Positions 9,401-17,910 of a stretch of 64,000 nucleotides of DNA are shown here, piece after piece (position 1 is the stretch's first letter; every line of letters begins with the position of its first letter). The position numbers were made by a program, and so were the translations under genes. The notes under the pieces are model-generated. The model worked only from the letters and a program-made list of their open reading frames with translations. It searched no databases and had not been told where the DNA came from. The stretch is taken from positions 1 through 64,000 of the forward strand of contig NZ_SMSI01000004.1 in the NCBI RefSeq assembly GCF_004354915.1, given 5' to 3'. Origin of the DNA: Pseudohoeflea suaedae. Its GTDB lineage: Bacteria; Pseudomonadota; Alphaproteobacteria; Rhizobiales; Rhizobiaceae.

Positions 9401-10212
9401 AAGCCCCGGCTGCCGGCGAGGAGAGCGCCGAGGTGCAATCCGGCTGGGATTTCTGGGCGGAAGGCACCTATGCGAGGACGCAGGACAAGGCCAGCGACAG
9501 TGTGTCGGGCCTGTTCTTCGCGGGCCTCGACTACCGTTTCGCGGACCGGGCAGTGGTAGGCGTCCTGGGCCAGCTCGACATCACTGACGAGCATAATGGC
9601 AGCGCCAATACCTCGGCCGACGGCATCGGCTGGATGGTCGGCCCCTATGCGGTTCTGAAGGTACATCAGAACTTCTATATCGACGGCGCTGTGACCTACG
9701 GCCAGTCCAATAACAGCGTCAATGCATTGGGCCTGTTCGAGGACGACTTCCGCACCCAGCGTTTCCTGATGCAGGGCGGACTGACCGGCGACTTCGAGAT
9801 CGACGAACACGCCCGGATCAGTCCATTTGTCCGTCTCACCTACTATTACGAGGAACAGGAAAGCTACACGGACTCGCTCGGCAATCAGATACCGTCGCAG
9901 GATTTCGACCTGGGCCGGGTCGAGTTCGGCCCGAAAATCTCCTGGGAGCTGATACTCGACGACAGCCTGCTGTTCTCGCCTTTCGTGTCGCTGTCGGGGA
10001 TCTACGATTTCAACAAGCTGCACGAGACAGTGCCGACCGACCCGCGTCTGGCCTCATCCGACGAGGATCTGCGGGCGCGGTTGGAGATGGGCGCCGGGAT
10101 CGTGATCCCGAACCGGAAAATCCGCATCTCCGGCAAAGGCTTTTACGACGGCATAGGAGCGGCAGACTTCTCCTCCTACGGCGGCACACTCAACTTCACC
10201 GTCCCCTTCTGA
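6409..10212 (+). CDS. Large autotransporter with Ig-like (choice-of-anchor D) passenger
   Basis: This 1267-residue protein begins with a signal peptide (hydrophobic residues about 4-27, cleavage near SHAA). The passenger is a chain of Ig-like modules with the pattern TFTVTNSGTGDLTI...FTVQYTPTSAGNFSF, typical of choice-of-anchor D/ASPM-like repeats. Two modules (residues about 152-391) are almost identical. A bacterial Ig-like invasin-type module (TVTDSSNAGVAGVSVTFTAP) follows near 780-870, then a linker and an autotransporter barrel from about residue 1000 (DFWAEGTYARTQD) to the C-terminal VPF. It is probably a surface-anchored adhesin. The barrel resembles that of the minus-strand gene at 11436-14123. 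Start ATG 6409 follows GGGGGCGAG. Confidence 0.9.
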   Translation: MRSVILFASFVLALVSSCFLLSSNSHAAPFPCEGNTISSGNEIVVQLDGAITCGTAYNSTDEIEILNNGIVSGSTIQVLIAFYNGATGSVTGGTTSDDSGTFLSPECNVTVGCTLSVTGTYSGTPFAFSVVFPGANSTTATLSNTNYGAATAPEISVSETGQNQGAVADEGTLAQGTQAAGSPVNLTFTVTNSGTGDLTIATATSSLLSNVTVNSISAPTNTTVASGGGTETFTVQYTPTSAGNFSFNLSFANDDANEGPYNFIVSGTASGAPEISVAETGQSQGAVADEGTLAQGTQAAGSPVNLTFTVTNSGTGDLTIATATSSLLSNVTVNSISAPTNSTVASGGGTETFTVQYTPTSAGNFSFNLSFVNDDANESPYNFTISGTGTAAPTFSQSFSPTTIEIGGASTITFTIDNSTNALDATSLDFTDNLPAGMNVSSPSNAATTCTGGTLTASSGAGTVSYSGGTVGAGASCTVSVDVGATSDGSFVNTTGNLTSSLGNSGPSSASLTVSSPDIDVQRPVSTSIADDDIDSQGVVTLGVQQTLTFTIENKGTATLSLSGTPTSDSPINVSVDSISAPGSNTLAGGATTTFTVQYTPIAIGPFSFQVDIVSNDADEANYDILVSGTASGAAEIEVSSSASGPISDGGTDTISGTVTAGSSATITYTITNSGTAPLSLTQPTVGGNVTSTTNVTVDSFTLSSLSVVSGGGTATLQVSYTPTSSGSFDFDFNFANNDADENPFNISVSGTGGGIPAGLSATSGSGQSTEAGTQFGSVLVATVTDSSNAGVAGVSVTFTAPSSGASLTFAGSGSNTETVITASDGTATSSAMTANAIASGYSGGSLQSYAVTASAAGLTSVDFFLTNSRDSAADIQRTEDVIASFVTSRANVIVAGQPDLVSRLTNGPFGRQSGLNGFNFNASRFSQTGSFQFSLRAFSDAVRNGVSGSPVHQPVTAAGHAAGFDSFTSETTSGYASAAPQAAEAETLAILGIAAGQAPAAGEESAEVQSGWDFWAEGTYARTQDKASDSVSGLFFAGLDYRFADRAVVGVLGQLDITDEHNGSANTSADGIGWMVGPYAVLKVHQNFYIDGAVTYGQSNNSVNALGLFEDDFRTQRFLMQGGLTGDFEIDEHARISPFVRLTYYYEEQESYTDSLGNQIPSQDFDLGRVEFGPKISWELILDDSLLFSPFVSLSGIYDFNKLHETVPTDPRLASSDEDLRARLEMGAGIVIPNRKIRISGKGFYDGIGAADFSSYGGTLNFTVPF
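6864..7583 (+). repeat. Tandem 360-bp repeat inside the adhesin gene
   Basis: Two direct copies with a 360-base period (6864-7223 and 7224-7583) encode two adjacent 120-residue Ig-like modules. From about 6890 to 7160 they differ from the second copy at only a handful of bases. The remaining modules of the protein are clearly more diverged, so this pair is a recent duplication or has been homogenised. Confidence 0.9.
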
Positions 10213-10403
10213 GGCGGCGGTTCCGGCTGCGGTCTTTTTGCGAAAGAATGCAGCCGGCCGCCCGAGATCGGGGGAATGCCTGGCCGAATGGCGCTGCCGC
10301 TGCACGATTTCCACCTGGCCGGAAGCGCGCCGGACGGCTCGCCACACATTGCCGAACGGGTTTCGCGACGAATGCCCCGAACAGCGTCGCGTGACGGGGA
10401 GCT

Positions 10404-10886
10404 TCAGGCGTCCAGCCAGGCCGCCAATCCGTCCAGCGTCTGCAGCCCATACTCCACTGCGCCGAAGCCGATGACGGTCTGGCGACGTTCGCGGCTCGGG
10501 TGAAGCTGGCGCAAGGTCAAGACGGTCTTTCCGTCGCTCTGCTCATCGAACGTGATCGTCATGTGGAAACGCTCGGGATCGTCCGGCTCGGGAGTGCCGT
10601 AGTCCACCACGATCAGCTCGTTCGGCACGATCTTCAGAAAGCGCATCTGGTTGGCGAAACGCTGCGTTTTCCCTTCGAACACCCCCACCATGTCGAAGCA
10701 CCATTCGCCGCCTTCGCGGATATCGACCTTTCGGTTCTCGATGGAGAGGCCTGCGGGACCATACCACTGCGCGAGTGCCTCCCCATCCATCCAGGCGGCA
10801 AAGACCTTGTGACGTGGGTGCTTGAGCACTTTCACGAGCACGATCTCACGGTCGAGCGACCAGGTATCAAACAGCTTGTCCATCAT
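10404..10886 (-). CDS. SRPBCC (AHSA1-like) domain protein
   Basis: A START/AHSA1-type protein: KVFAAWMDGEALAQWYGP, VDIREGGEWCFDM, LIVVDYGTPEPDDPERFHMTITFDEQSDGKTVLTLRQLH and a final WAAWLDA are standard family landmarks. These proteins bind hydrophobic ligands, and the function of most is unknown. I place the start at the double ATG at 10886/10883 because GAGAGG lies just upstream; longer frames would run through the preceding gene. It overlaps the end of the ArsR gene by about 20 bases, so the two are translationally coupled. ArsR plus AHSA1 pairs are a very common arrangement in which the repressor controls the pair. Confidence 0.9.
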   Translation of the reverse strand: MMDKLFDTWSLDREIVLVKVLKHPRHKVFAAWMDGEALAQWYGPAGLSIENRKVDIREGGEWCFDMVGVFEGKTQRFANQMRFLKIVPNELIVVDYGTPEPDDPERFHMTITFDEQSDGKTVLTLRQLHPSRERRQTVIGFGAVEYGLQTLDGLAAWLDA

Positions 10887-11217
10887 CGTCCTCTCTTGTG
10901 TTGTCCAGATAGGCTTCCAGCCGGTCGAGCCGTTCGCCCCAGCATCTGCGCTCCGCTTCCATCCAGCTTGCCGCCTCCTCGAACCGCGCTCGTTCAAGAC
11001 GGCACCAGCGGCTGCGCCCGCGCTTCTCGCTGGCGATCAACCCACAATCCTCCAGCACTTTGAGGTGCTGGGTGAACGAGGGAAGCGCCATGTCGAAAGG
11101 TTCAGCCAGCACGCTGACGGGCATCTCCCCCTCGGCCAGACGCGATATCACCGCCCGGCGTGTCGGGTCGCTGAGAGCATGGAATGCGAGGTCAAGCGGA
11201 TTTGAATGAAAAGGCAT
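10867..11217 (-). CDS. ArsR-family winged-helix repressor
   Basis: A 116-residue protein with a single winged helix: FHALSDPTRRAVISRLAEGEMPVSVLAEPFDMALPSFTQHLKVLEDCGLIASEKRGRSRWCRLE. The recognition helix is ALPSFTQHLKVLEDCGL. No cysteine-rich metal site is evident, as expected for the subgroup paired with SRPBCC proteins. It is the first gene of a two-gene operon with the AHSA1-like gene, whose start it overlaps. The AT-rich stretch just upstream (about 11250-11285) is the probable promoter and operator. Confidence 0.92.
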   Translation of the reverse strand: MPFHSNPLDLAFHALSDPTRRAVISRLAEGEMPVSVLAEPFDMALPSFTQHLKVLEDCGLIASEKRGRSRWCRLERARFEEAASWMEAERRCWGERLDRLEAYLDNTREDDDGQAV

Positions 11218-11435
11218 GAAGCCGTGTAGACCGACCGCTCAAGCCAGTCAACAACAAAAAGGTAGTTGCCTTAGTATTGAACCATCATTCCAGAGACAGT
11301 TGCCTGCCCCGACGAACGCGATACCCGAAGGGTTTCGGGCCGCGTTCGATCCCGGCGTGATGCTGACCGGCACGGCGGAAACCTGTGCTGCGGGCGGCAA
11401 AGGCCTTGTCGGGAAGCCATGACTGGCCGGACAGG

Positions 11436-14123
11436 TCAGAAGGCGATGCCGAGCGTCGCCCGCGCGCCGAATGCATCATATCCGTCATCGCCCAGGCCGT
11501 CATAGGTGATGCTTCCGCCGATGCGTCCGCCATTCGCCATCTCGTAGCGAAAGCCGAATTCGGTCTGTGCAGCCGTGCTTTCGACCTTTTCGAAACCGTT
11601 GTCGGAGGACGATGCCGTGATGCCGACCCCCCCGATGAGCTCCAGGTAACCGGTGCCGACATCCACCGGCACCACAAAATTCAGGCCGACGGTGGCGTCC
11701 GTGGTCGTGACGGTCAGCGAGCGTACCGGCAAACCGTTTCCTCCGACATAGGCCTCATTCCGTTCGGATGCATGGGCGAGATCGAACAGCGGGATGATCG
11801 TCAGCCGCGGCAGTTCGATCTCCCCGGCAATGCCGAACGTTGCCAGGACCCTGTCGGCGCCGTAGCTGTCCTCGTATGTCCCGAGCGGCGAGATCCTGTT
11901 CTCGGATTGCCCCCTGAGATACGACGCCGAGAAAACGAGAGGCTGGTTGGGCAGGCGGGCGACGGCATAGGGGCCGACAAGCCAGCCCCGGCTCTTGACC
12001 CGCGAGGAGATCTCCTCGGAAACCGACTTGTCGAATATGCCCATCACACCCAGGAGCAGGTTCTCGCTGGGGGCATAGTGCCAGCCCGTGGCCACGTTGC
12101 CATAGGAGGTTTCGAGACCATCCAGATTGCTCCAGTTCCCCTGGACACTGATCCAGAACGGGCGATCGGATGAGGTTGCAAAGCGCAGATTGCCCGTGCC
12201 TTGATCGATGCTGCCCGTGAAAAAATCGGACTGGCCTCCAAGCAGGAAGCGCGAGATTTTCGGACGGCTGCGGATGAGTGCCCTGTTCCGCGCCAGCGCG
12301 GCGTCGGCGATCAGCTGCTCCGTTTCCGTCAGCGTGGCGTTGTAGATAACGAGGACGTTGGAGGCGACGTTGGGATTTGCGGCGCTGTCCTGTGCACCGC
12401 CTGCAGCCACGCTCACGACCAAATCCTGTGTCAGGTCCGGCCTGATCTGAACCATGTAGACCGGGTTGGCATCGCTGAACTGGACGATCGTGCCGCCGGC
12501 CACCGACACATCCGACTGATCGAAACCGCTTACCGTCTCCGAAAAGGTGATGGTGACGAGAATAGGATCAGTCGTCTCAACAACGGCGGGTCCGGTGATC
12601 GTGACCGTAGGCCCATCATAGTCGGGGAAGAGATCGACTGTCGCGGGCGCGGATGTGTAACCGCGGTCGTCGGTGGCCGTCACCCGGACAGTTCCTCCCT
12701 GCATGTCGGCAGCCGAGGTGACCGAGAACGCACCGCCCGCGGCGTTCACCTCCACGAAAGAATTGTCGGGAAACGTCACGCGGACGATCGAATCGATCTC
12801 CGCCGTTCCCCTGATCGTCATCGAACGGTTCGGATTGATTTCGGCCGTCGTGATGATCGGGCTCACAGGTGTCGCGCCGGGCGTGATGGTAAGGACGAAG
12901 ATCACCTCGTCCGCCGCGTTCCCCGCTGAATCGACCGCGTTGATCGTTACATTGTTGACACCGATGGGAAAGTCGTAGGTGGTGGGGATGGTCGTCCCGT
13001 TCAGAGCGAATACGGGCTGGAGCCCCGTGTCGACATTGTCATCCACCAGGGTTGAGATGCCCACCCGGCGGGTTCCGGATGGATCGGCCTCCAGCGTCAA
13101 GGGCGCAATCGGCTGGATGACCGGCTTCTCCTTGTCCTCGACGGTGACGGTGAAACTGGCGCTGCCGACATTGCCCGCGGCGTCCTCGGCCTCGTAGGTC
13201 ACAGTGGTCTCACCCACGGGAAACGCTGCCCCCGAGGCCAGCCCCGCCGTCAATGTGGGTCCGGAAACAACTCCCACATCGTCGGTCGCGGTGGGGTTGG
13301 CATAGGTCACGACAGCGGTCGCCTGGCCCGGATCGGTTTCGACGGCGATGTTGGAAGGAACGACCACCACCGGATCCTCGCTGTCGGTGCCGGCCGTCAA
13401 AGACAGCGTGTTGGAGGCCAATGTCGGGTTGCCCACGCCATCGGCCGCGGCACCCGCGGGCAGCGTCGCGGTTATCGCGCCGGGTCCATCCGGGGTCAGA
13501 TGGAATGTCAGGGTGCTGCCAACGAAGCTGGTGGTCCCCGTGCGAGTGGCATTTGTCAGCTGCAGCGCACCGAGAATGGCTGACGACCCCGGATTGACCG
13601 AATTGGGGGCCGGCGAGGCTCCGTTCGCCGTAAAGGTCATCGTGACCTGAAACTCGCTCGAGACAATTCCGGACGGCCCGGAAAGTGACACCGAATCGCT
13701 GGCATTGTCGAGGATGTAGGTGCTTTGATTGGTCGTAGGCGCGCCACCGGAAAATGCGTTGTCGGCCAAGTCCGCAATATCCTGCCCGGCGGAAAATCCT
13801 ATCGCGACCGCACCGGTGAGGCTGGCGAGATCACCGCCGCTGAGGGTCAGGTCGTAGACCGCACCGCTCCCCACAACGCCGAGCGCGGCCGTCGTCCCGC
13901 TGAACGAGAAATCGGAGGCATCGACATTCTTGACGTCCTCGTCAAATGTGAGCCGCCAGATCAGTGCGTCCGCATTTGTGATCGTGGTCGAGGGACTTAG
14001 CCTGACCAGCGCAAGCGCTTCCGGCGCGGTGGTGTCGCCCGCACTCTGCGCGTGGCCCGGACAGACGAGTGCCATCCAAATTCCCAGCGCCGCCCAAAGA
14101 AAGAGTGAATACTTGCGCCGCAT
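11436..14123 (-). CDS. Autotransporter with HYR/Ig-like passenger
   Basis: An 895-residue surface protein. A signal peptide (residues 1-25, ending GHAQS) precedes Ig-like modules: a TFDEDVKNVDASDFSFSG module near 65-85 and its counterpart TFSETVSGFDQSDVSVAGG near 525-545, and HYR-type modules (VVPSNIAVETDPGQATAVVTY near 255, then VTYEAEDAAGNVGSASFTVTVED). The linker (ALARNRALIRSRPKISRFL) leads to a beta-barrel from about residue 640 to the terminal ATLGIAF. The barrel segment GWLVGPYAVARLPNQPL closely resembles GWMVGPYAVLKVHQNFY of the plus-strand autotransporter ending at 10212, so the two are paralogues facing each other. It is likely a secreted adhesin that is displayed at the surface. Confidence 0.9.
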   Translation of the reverse strand: MRRKYSLFLWAALGIWMALVCPGHAQSAGDTTAPEALALVRLSPSTTITNADALIWRLTFDEDVKNVDASDFSFSGTTAALGVVGSGAVYDLTLSGGDLASLTGAVAIGFSAGQDIADLADNAFSGGAPTTNQSTYILDNASDSVSLSGPSGIVSSEFQVTMTFTANGASPAPNSVNPGSSAILGALQLTNATRTGTTSFVGSTLTFHLTPDGPGAITATLPAGAAADGVGNPTLASNTLSLTAGTDSEDPVVVVPSNIAVETDPGQATAVVTYANPTATDDVGVVSGPTLTAGLASGAAFPVGETTVTYEAEDAAGNVGSASFTVTVEDKEKPVIQPIAPLTLEADPSGTRRVGISTLVDDNVDTGLQPVFALNGTTIPTTYDFPIGVNNVTINAVDSAGNAADEVIFVLTITPGATPVSPIITTAEINPNRSMTIRGTAEIDSIVRVTFPDNSFVEVNAAGGAFSVTSAADMQGGTVRVTATDDRGYTSAPATVDLFPDYDGPTVTITGPAVVETTDPILVTITFSETVSGFDQSDVSVAGGTIVQFSDANPVYMVQIRPDLTQDLVVSVAAGGAQDSAANPNVASNVLVIYNATLTETEQLIADAALARNRALIRSRPKISRFLLGGQSDFFTGSIDQGTGNLRFATSSDRPFWISVQGNWSNLDGLETSYGNVATGWHYAPSENLLLGVMGIFDKSVSEEISSRVKSRGWLVGPYAVARLPNQPLVFSASYLRGQSENRISPLGTYEDSYGADRVLATFGIAGEIELPRLTIIPLFDLAHASERNEAYVGGNGLPVRSLTVTTTDATVGLNFVVPVDVGTGYLELIGGVGITASSSDNGFEKVESTAAQTEFGFRYEMANGGRIGGSITYDGLGDDGYDAFGARATLGIAF

Positions 14124-14473
14124 GCGTTTCCCCCCAAACGAATCCGAACCCCAGGACAGTCAGGGCAGAAATAAAAGCGACATCAGGCGGTATTCCATGA
14201 TGTATTGATATACAATCGGATAAATTACCAATATTCAAGAGAGCTTAGCTCGAAAACTGCGATACTGATGCTGTTTTATATGAGCGTCGGATTATGGCTT
14301 TGCCCGTGGCGACGCTACTTCATCTGGCATGAACGGGCCCGGTTCCGGGCGGTTGCAGATGGTCGGTCCGGTTGATCTACCGCCCGTTGGACCGGTCGCT
14401 TCCCCGCCCCACCTTCCCCCCTCCCCGCATCCTCTGTTAGCTTCAGGCCTCCAACTCATCCCGGAGCCGTCTC
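14124..14473. other. Divergent intergenic region
   Basis: About 350 bases separating the divergent autotransporter and aldo/keto reductase genes. Roughly 14190-14300 is AT-rich and probably holds the autotransporter promoter. The part next to the reductase is GC-rich with C-tracts. I see no gene or clear operator. Confidence 0.45.
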
Positions 14474-15319
14474 ATGCCCAAAAACCTGCCCATTGCCACC
14501 TTTCCCGACGGACGCCGTGTTCCCGCGCTCGGCATCGGCACCTGGCACATGGGCGAGGATGCAGCGCGCGCGACTGACGAGATCCGGTCCCTGCGGGCAG
14601 GCATCGATCTCGGCATGACGCTGATCGACACCGCCGAGATGTACGGTTCGGGCGGGGCGGAGCGGATCGTCGGCGAGGCGATCTCGGGTCGGCGCGACGA
14701 GGTGTTTCTCGTCTCCAAGGTGCTGCCCTCGAACGCCTCCCGCGAGGGAACCGTCGCGGCCTGCGAGCGCAGCCTTCAGCGCATGGGTACCGACCGGATG
14801 GATCTCTATCTCCTGCACTGGCCCGGCCATCATGCGCTGGAGGATACGTTTGCCGCCTTTGAAAAACTCAAGGCCGACGGCAAGATTCTCGGCTGGGGCG
14901 TGTCGAATTTCGATACCGAAGGCATGCAGGTCGTCGCGAACACACCGGGCGGCGGGAACTGCGCGACCAACCAGGTGCTCTACAATCTCGACGATCGCGG
15001 CGTCGAATATGATCTCATGCCCTCCATGGCCCGGCGCGCCATGCCGCTGATGGCCTATTGCCCGCTCGGTGAGGGGCGGCTCCTCAACGATCCCGTGCTC
15101 AACAGGATCGCCGCCGGTCTCGATGCGACCGCCGCGCAGGTGGCGCTGGCCTTTCTTCTCGACCGCGAGAATGTCATAGCGATTCCGAAAACCGCCTCCC
15201 CTGCCCGCATTGCCGAAAACCGCGCCGCCGCCGATCTCGTCCTGCCCGAGGATGTGCGCGCCGAACTCGACCGCGCCTTCCCTGCCCCGGATACGAAAAC
15301 GCCGCTCAGCATCGTGTGA
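14474..15319 (+). CDS. Aldo/keto reductase
   Basis: A 281-residue NADPH-dependent oxidoreductase of the aldo/keto reductase family. The catalytic tetrad can be seen in order: Asp and Tyr in [20 protein letters not shown] (about residues 53-72), Lys in VFLVSKV, and His in LYLLHWPG. The later GWGVSNFD and [14 protein letters not shown] segments form the cofactor-binding side, with the usual Lys in the IPKT motif. It reduces aldehydes or ketones, but the substrate cannot be predicted. ATG 14474 is supported by a GGAG upstream (ccggagccgtctc). It is convergent with ilvH and shows no operon partner. Confidence 0.93.
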   Translation: MPKNLPIATFPDGRRVPALGIGTWHMGEDAARATDEIRSLRAGIDLGMTLIDTAEMYGSGGAERIVGEAISGRRDEVFLVSKVLPSNASREGTVAACERSLQRMGTDRMDLYLLHWPGHHALEDTFAAFEKLKADGKILGWGVSNFDTEGMQVVANTPGGGNCATNQVLYNLDDRGVEYDLMPSMARRAMPLMAYCPLGEGRLLNDPVLNRIAAGLDATAAQVALAFLLDRENVIAIPKTASPARIAENRAAADLVLPEDVRAELDRAFPAPDTKTPLSIV

Positions 15320-15359
15320 TGCCAGGCGGCGTCTTCAAGCCCGGAGCGTCGGCTTCGGA

Positions 15360-15932
15360 TTACATTCCCTGGGGACCGCGGTTCATGGCGGCCACGCCGG
15401 TACGGCAGATTTCCACCAGGCCGAGCGGGCGCATGATGGCGATGAACTGCTCGATCTTGGAGACGCGCCCGGTGATCTCGAAAATGAAATGCTCGGTATT
15501 CGCGTCGATCACCTGGGCCCGGAACGCGTCCGCCAGGCGCAGCGCCTCGACACGGTCGTCGCCGGTGCCTGCGACCTTGACGATCGCCAGTTCCCGCTCG
15601 ATCGGCTTGTCCTGACCGAGATCGCGGGCGCGGACCGTCAGGTCCACCACGCTTCTCACCGGCACGATGCGCTCGAGCTGCGCCTTGATCTGCTGAAGCA
15701 CCTGTGGCGTGCCCTTGGTCACGATGGTGATGCGGGAGAGATGCTTTTCATGCTCGGTCTCGGAGACCGTCAGGCTTTCAATGTTGTAGCCGCGGCCCGA
15801 AAACAGGCCGATCACGCGGGCAAGCACGCCGGGCTCGTTGTTGACGAGCACAGATAGCGTGTGAAGTTCCGGCACTTGCGTGTTCTGGGCGATGAAATAG
15901 GCCGATCCGGTCGGCTGATGCTGGGCGTTCAT
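15360..15932 (-). CDS. ilvH: Acetolactate synthase small (regulatory) subunit
   Basis: This is the 190-residue regulatory subunit of acetolactate synthase, the first shared step of valine, leucine and isoleucine synthesis. An N-terminal ACT domain (HTLSVLVNNEPGVLARVIGLFSGRGYNIESLTVSETE) binds the feedback inhibitor valine, and the C-terminal domain includes FIFEITGRVSKIEQFIAIMRPLGLVEICRTG. I take the ATG at 15932 (MNAQHQ); the longer frame would run back into the upstream gene. It follows the large subunit by 25 bases and is co-transcribed with it under the attenuator at 17799-17910. The symbol ilvN is sometimes used for the same subunit. Confidence 0.96.
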   Translation of the reverse strand: MNAQHQPTGSAYFIAQNTQVPELHTLSVLVNNEPGVLARVIGLFSGRGYNIESLTVSETEHEKHLSRITIVTKGTPQVLQQIKAQLERIVPVRSVVDLTVRARDLGQDKPIERELAIVKVAGTGDDRVEALRLADAFRAQVIDANTEHFIFEITGRVSKIEQFIAIMRPLGLVEICRTGVAAMNRGPQGM

Positions 15933-15957
15933 ATCCTCAGTCCTTCCTGATGGGCGC

Positions 15958-17739
15958 TCAGACGAGCGCCCGGCCTTTCGCGTCGATGGCATTGGCGACC
16001 GCTTCGTCGGTCGCCTCGTCCGGCAACAGCATCTCGTTATGCGCCTTGCCCGACGGGATCATCGGGAAGCAGTTGGCAAGCGTGGCGACACGACAGTCGA
16101 AGATCACCGGGCCCTTGGTGTCGATCATGGTCCGGATCGCCTCGTCGAGGTCCGCGGGCTTGTCGCAGCGGATCCCGGTGGCGCCGTAGGCTTCCGCCAG
16201 CTTGACGAAATCGGGCATGGATTCCGTATAGGAATGCGACAGCCGGTTGCCGTGCAGAAGCTGCTGCCACTGGCGCACCATGCCCATATACTGGTTGTTC
16301 ATGATGAAGATCTTCACCGGCAGCTCGTACTGAACCGCGCAGGAGAGCTCCTGGATGCACATCTGGATCGAGGCGTCGCCGGCAATGTCGATGACCAGGC
16401 TGTCGCGATGGGCGACCTGCACTCCGATTGCCGCCGGGAAGCCGTATCCCATGGTTCCCAGACCACCCGACGTCATCCACCGGTTGGGCTTTTCGAAGCC
16501 GTAGAACTGGGCCGCCCACATCTGGTGCTGGCCCACTTCCGTGGTGATGTAGGTGTCGCGGTCCTTGGTCAGCTCATAGAGACGTTCGAGCGCATATTGC
16601 GGCATGATCACGTCGGCGTTCTTGGCATAGGCGAGCGAATTGCGCGCGCGCCACTTCTCGATCTGCGCCCACCAGTCCTTGAGCTTCGACCTGTCGGTCT
16701 TGGCCGAGGCGCGCCAGAGGCGAACCATGTCCTCCAGAACGTGACCGACATCGCCGATGATCGGGATATCGACGGGCACGTTCTTGTTGATCGAGGACGG
16801 ATCGATGTCGATGTGGATCTTTTTCGAGTTCGGCGAGAAGGCATCGAGGCGGCCGGTGATGCGGTCGTCGAAACGCGCGCCGATGCAGACCATGACGTCG
16901 CAGTCATGCATCGTCATGTTGGCCTCATAGGTGCCGTGCATGCCCAGCATGCCGAGCCAGGCCTCTCCCGATGCCGGATAGGCGCCGAGGCCCATCAGGG
17001 TCGAGGTGATGGGAAAGCCGCTCAGTTCCACCAGTTCGCGCAGGAGCTGGCTCGCCTCGGGACCGGAATTGATGACCCCGCCGCCCGAATAGATGACCGG
17101 TTTCTTCGCAGCGGCCATCAGTTCGATCGCGGCACGGATCTGCTCCATGTCGCCCTGCACTTTCGGCTGATAGGCGGCAGTTGCGGCGCCCGAGCTCGGC
17201 GGCGGCGGAGTATAGGTGCCGGTGGCGAACTGGATGTCCTTCGGAATGTCGACGACCACCGGACCGGGACGCCCGGAGGTTGCGATCTTGAAGGCCTGGT
17301 GGATGATCGAGGAGAGCTCGTTGACGTCCTTGACCAGCCAGTTGTGCTTGGTGCAGGGCCGCGTGATCCCGACGGTATCGCATTCCTGGAATGCGTCCGA
17401 CCCGATCAGCGAGGTCGGCACCTGGCCGGAGATGCAGACGAGCGGGATGGAATCCATCAGCGCATCCTGCAGCGTGGTCACCGCGTTGGTGGCGCCGGGA
17501 CCCGACGTCACCAGCATCACGCCGCACTTTCCTGTCGACCGCGCATAGCCTTCGGCCATGTGGCCCGCGCCCTGTTCGTGGCGAACCAGAATGTGCTCGA
17601 TAGCCTCCTGCTGGTGCAGCTCGTCATAGATCGGCAGCACCGCTCCTCCCGGATAGCCGAAGATGTGCTCGACCCCGTTATCCTCCAACGCGCGCAGGAC
17701 CATCTCCGCACCCGTCATCTCCAAGTTCTTACCGGCCAT
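15958..17739 (-). CDS. ilvI: Acetolactate synthase large (catalytic) subunit
   Basis: A 593-residue thiamine-diphosphate enzyme that condenses two pyruvates, or pyruvate and 2-oxobutyrate. Landmarks in order are the N-terminal TPP domain (EDNGVEHIFGYPGGAVLPIYDEL with the catalytic Glu in HEQGAGHMAEGYAR near residue 55), the central FAD-type domain (VMVCIGARFDDRITGR) and the C-terminal TPP/Mg motif GDASIQMCIQELSCAVQYELPVKIFIMNN. Length is normal. It heads the ilvI-ilvH operon and is preceded by an attenuator with an Ile/Leu/Val-rich leader peptide, so expression should rise when branched-chain aminoacyl-tRNAs run short. Confidence 0.97.
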   Translation of the reverse strand: MAGKNLEMTGAEMVLRALEDNGVEHIFGYPGGAVLPIYDELHQQEAIEHILVRHEQGAGHMAEGYARSTGKCGVMLVTSGPGATNAVTTLQDALMDSIPLVCISGQVPTSLIGSDAFQECDTVGITRPCTKHNWLVKDVNELSSIIHQAFKIATSGRPGPVVVDIPKDIQFATGTYTPPPPSSGAATAAYQPKVQGDMEQIRAAIELMAAAKKPVIYSGGGVINSGPEASQLLRELVELSGFPITSTLMGLGAYPASGEAWLGMLGMHGTYEANMTMHDCDVMVCIGARFDDRITGRLDAFSPNSKKIHIDIDPSSINKNVPVDIPIIGDVGHVLEDMVRLWRASAKTDRSKLKDWWAQIEKWRARNSLAYAKNADVIMPQYALERLYELTKDRDTYITTEVGQHQMWAAQFYGFEKPNRWMTSGGLGTMGYGFPAAIGVQVAHRDSLVIDIAGDASIQMCIQELSCAVQYELPVKIFIMNNQYMGMVRQWQQLLHGNRLSHSYTESMPDFVKLAEAYGATGIRCDKPADLDEAIRTMIDTKGPVIFDCRVATLANCFPMIPSGKAHNEMLLPDEATDEAVANAIDAKGRALV

Positions 17740-17798
17740 TTTTCCGTTTCCGTCTGTTTCCTCCAGCCTCCCGGCTGGTCTAGTGCCATTCGAGCCAT

Positions 17799-17821
17799 AA
17801 AAAAAGGCCCCTTACGGAGCC
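17799..17821 (-). terminator. ilvIH attenuator terminator
   Basis: Read on the minus strand: GGCTCC, loop GTAA, GGGGCC, then seven U. This intrinsic terminator sits between the leader peptide and ilvI and is the stop element of the attenuator. Confidence 0.88.
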
Positions 17822-17828
17822 TGTTTTC

Positions 17829-17875
17829 GCGCATGGGAGCTTTCGCCGGGTGGCTACACCACCCCGCCCATGCGC
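17829..17875 (-). promoter_or_regulatory. ilvIH leader pause/anti-terminator hairpin
   Basis: A perfect 9-bp outer stem (GCGCATGGG with CCCATGCGC, 17829-17837 and 17867-17875) encloses a 6-bp inner stem (17848-17853 with 17859-17864). The 5' arm overlaps the last codons of the leader peptide, so ribosome position there decides which downstream fold forms. Confidence 0.75.
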
Positions 17876-17910
17876 GGTCCTACTACGAGAATGCTTGCAA
17901 TTTTCATCAT
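17854..17910 (-). CDS. ilvIH leader peptide (attenuator)
   Basis: An 18-codon frame (MMKIASILVVGPRMGGVV) behind a strong ribosome site (AGGAAGGA, about 5 bases upstream). Seven of the 18 residues are Ile, Leu or Val, including the runs ILVV and VV next to the stop. The ilvI terminator follows 33 bases after the stop. This is the classic design of branched-chain amino acid attenuation: stalling at these codons when charged tRNA is scarce would favour the anti-terminator. I infer the mechanism from layout alone. Confidence 0.88.
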   Translation of the reverse strand: MMKIASILVVGPRMGGVV

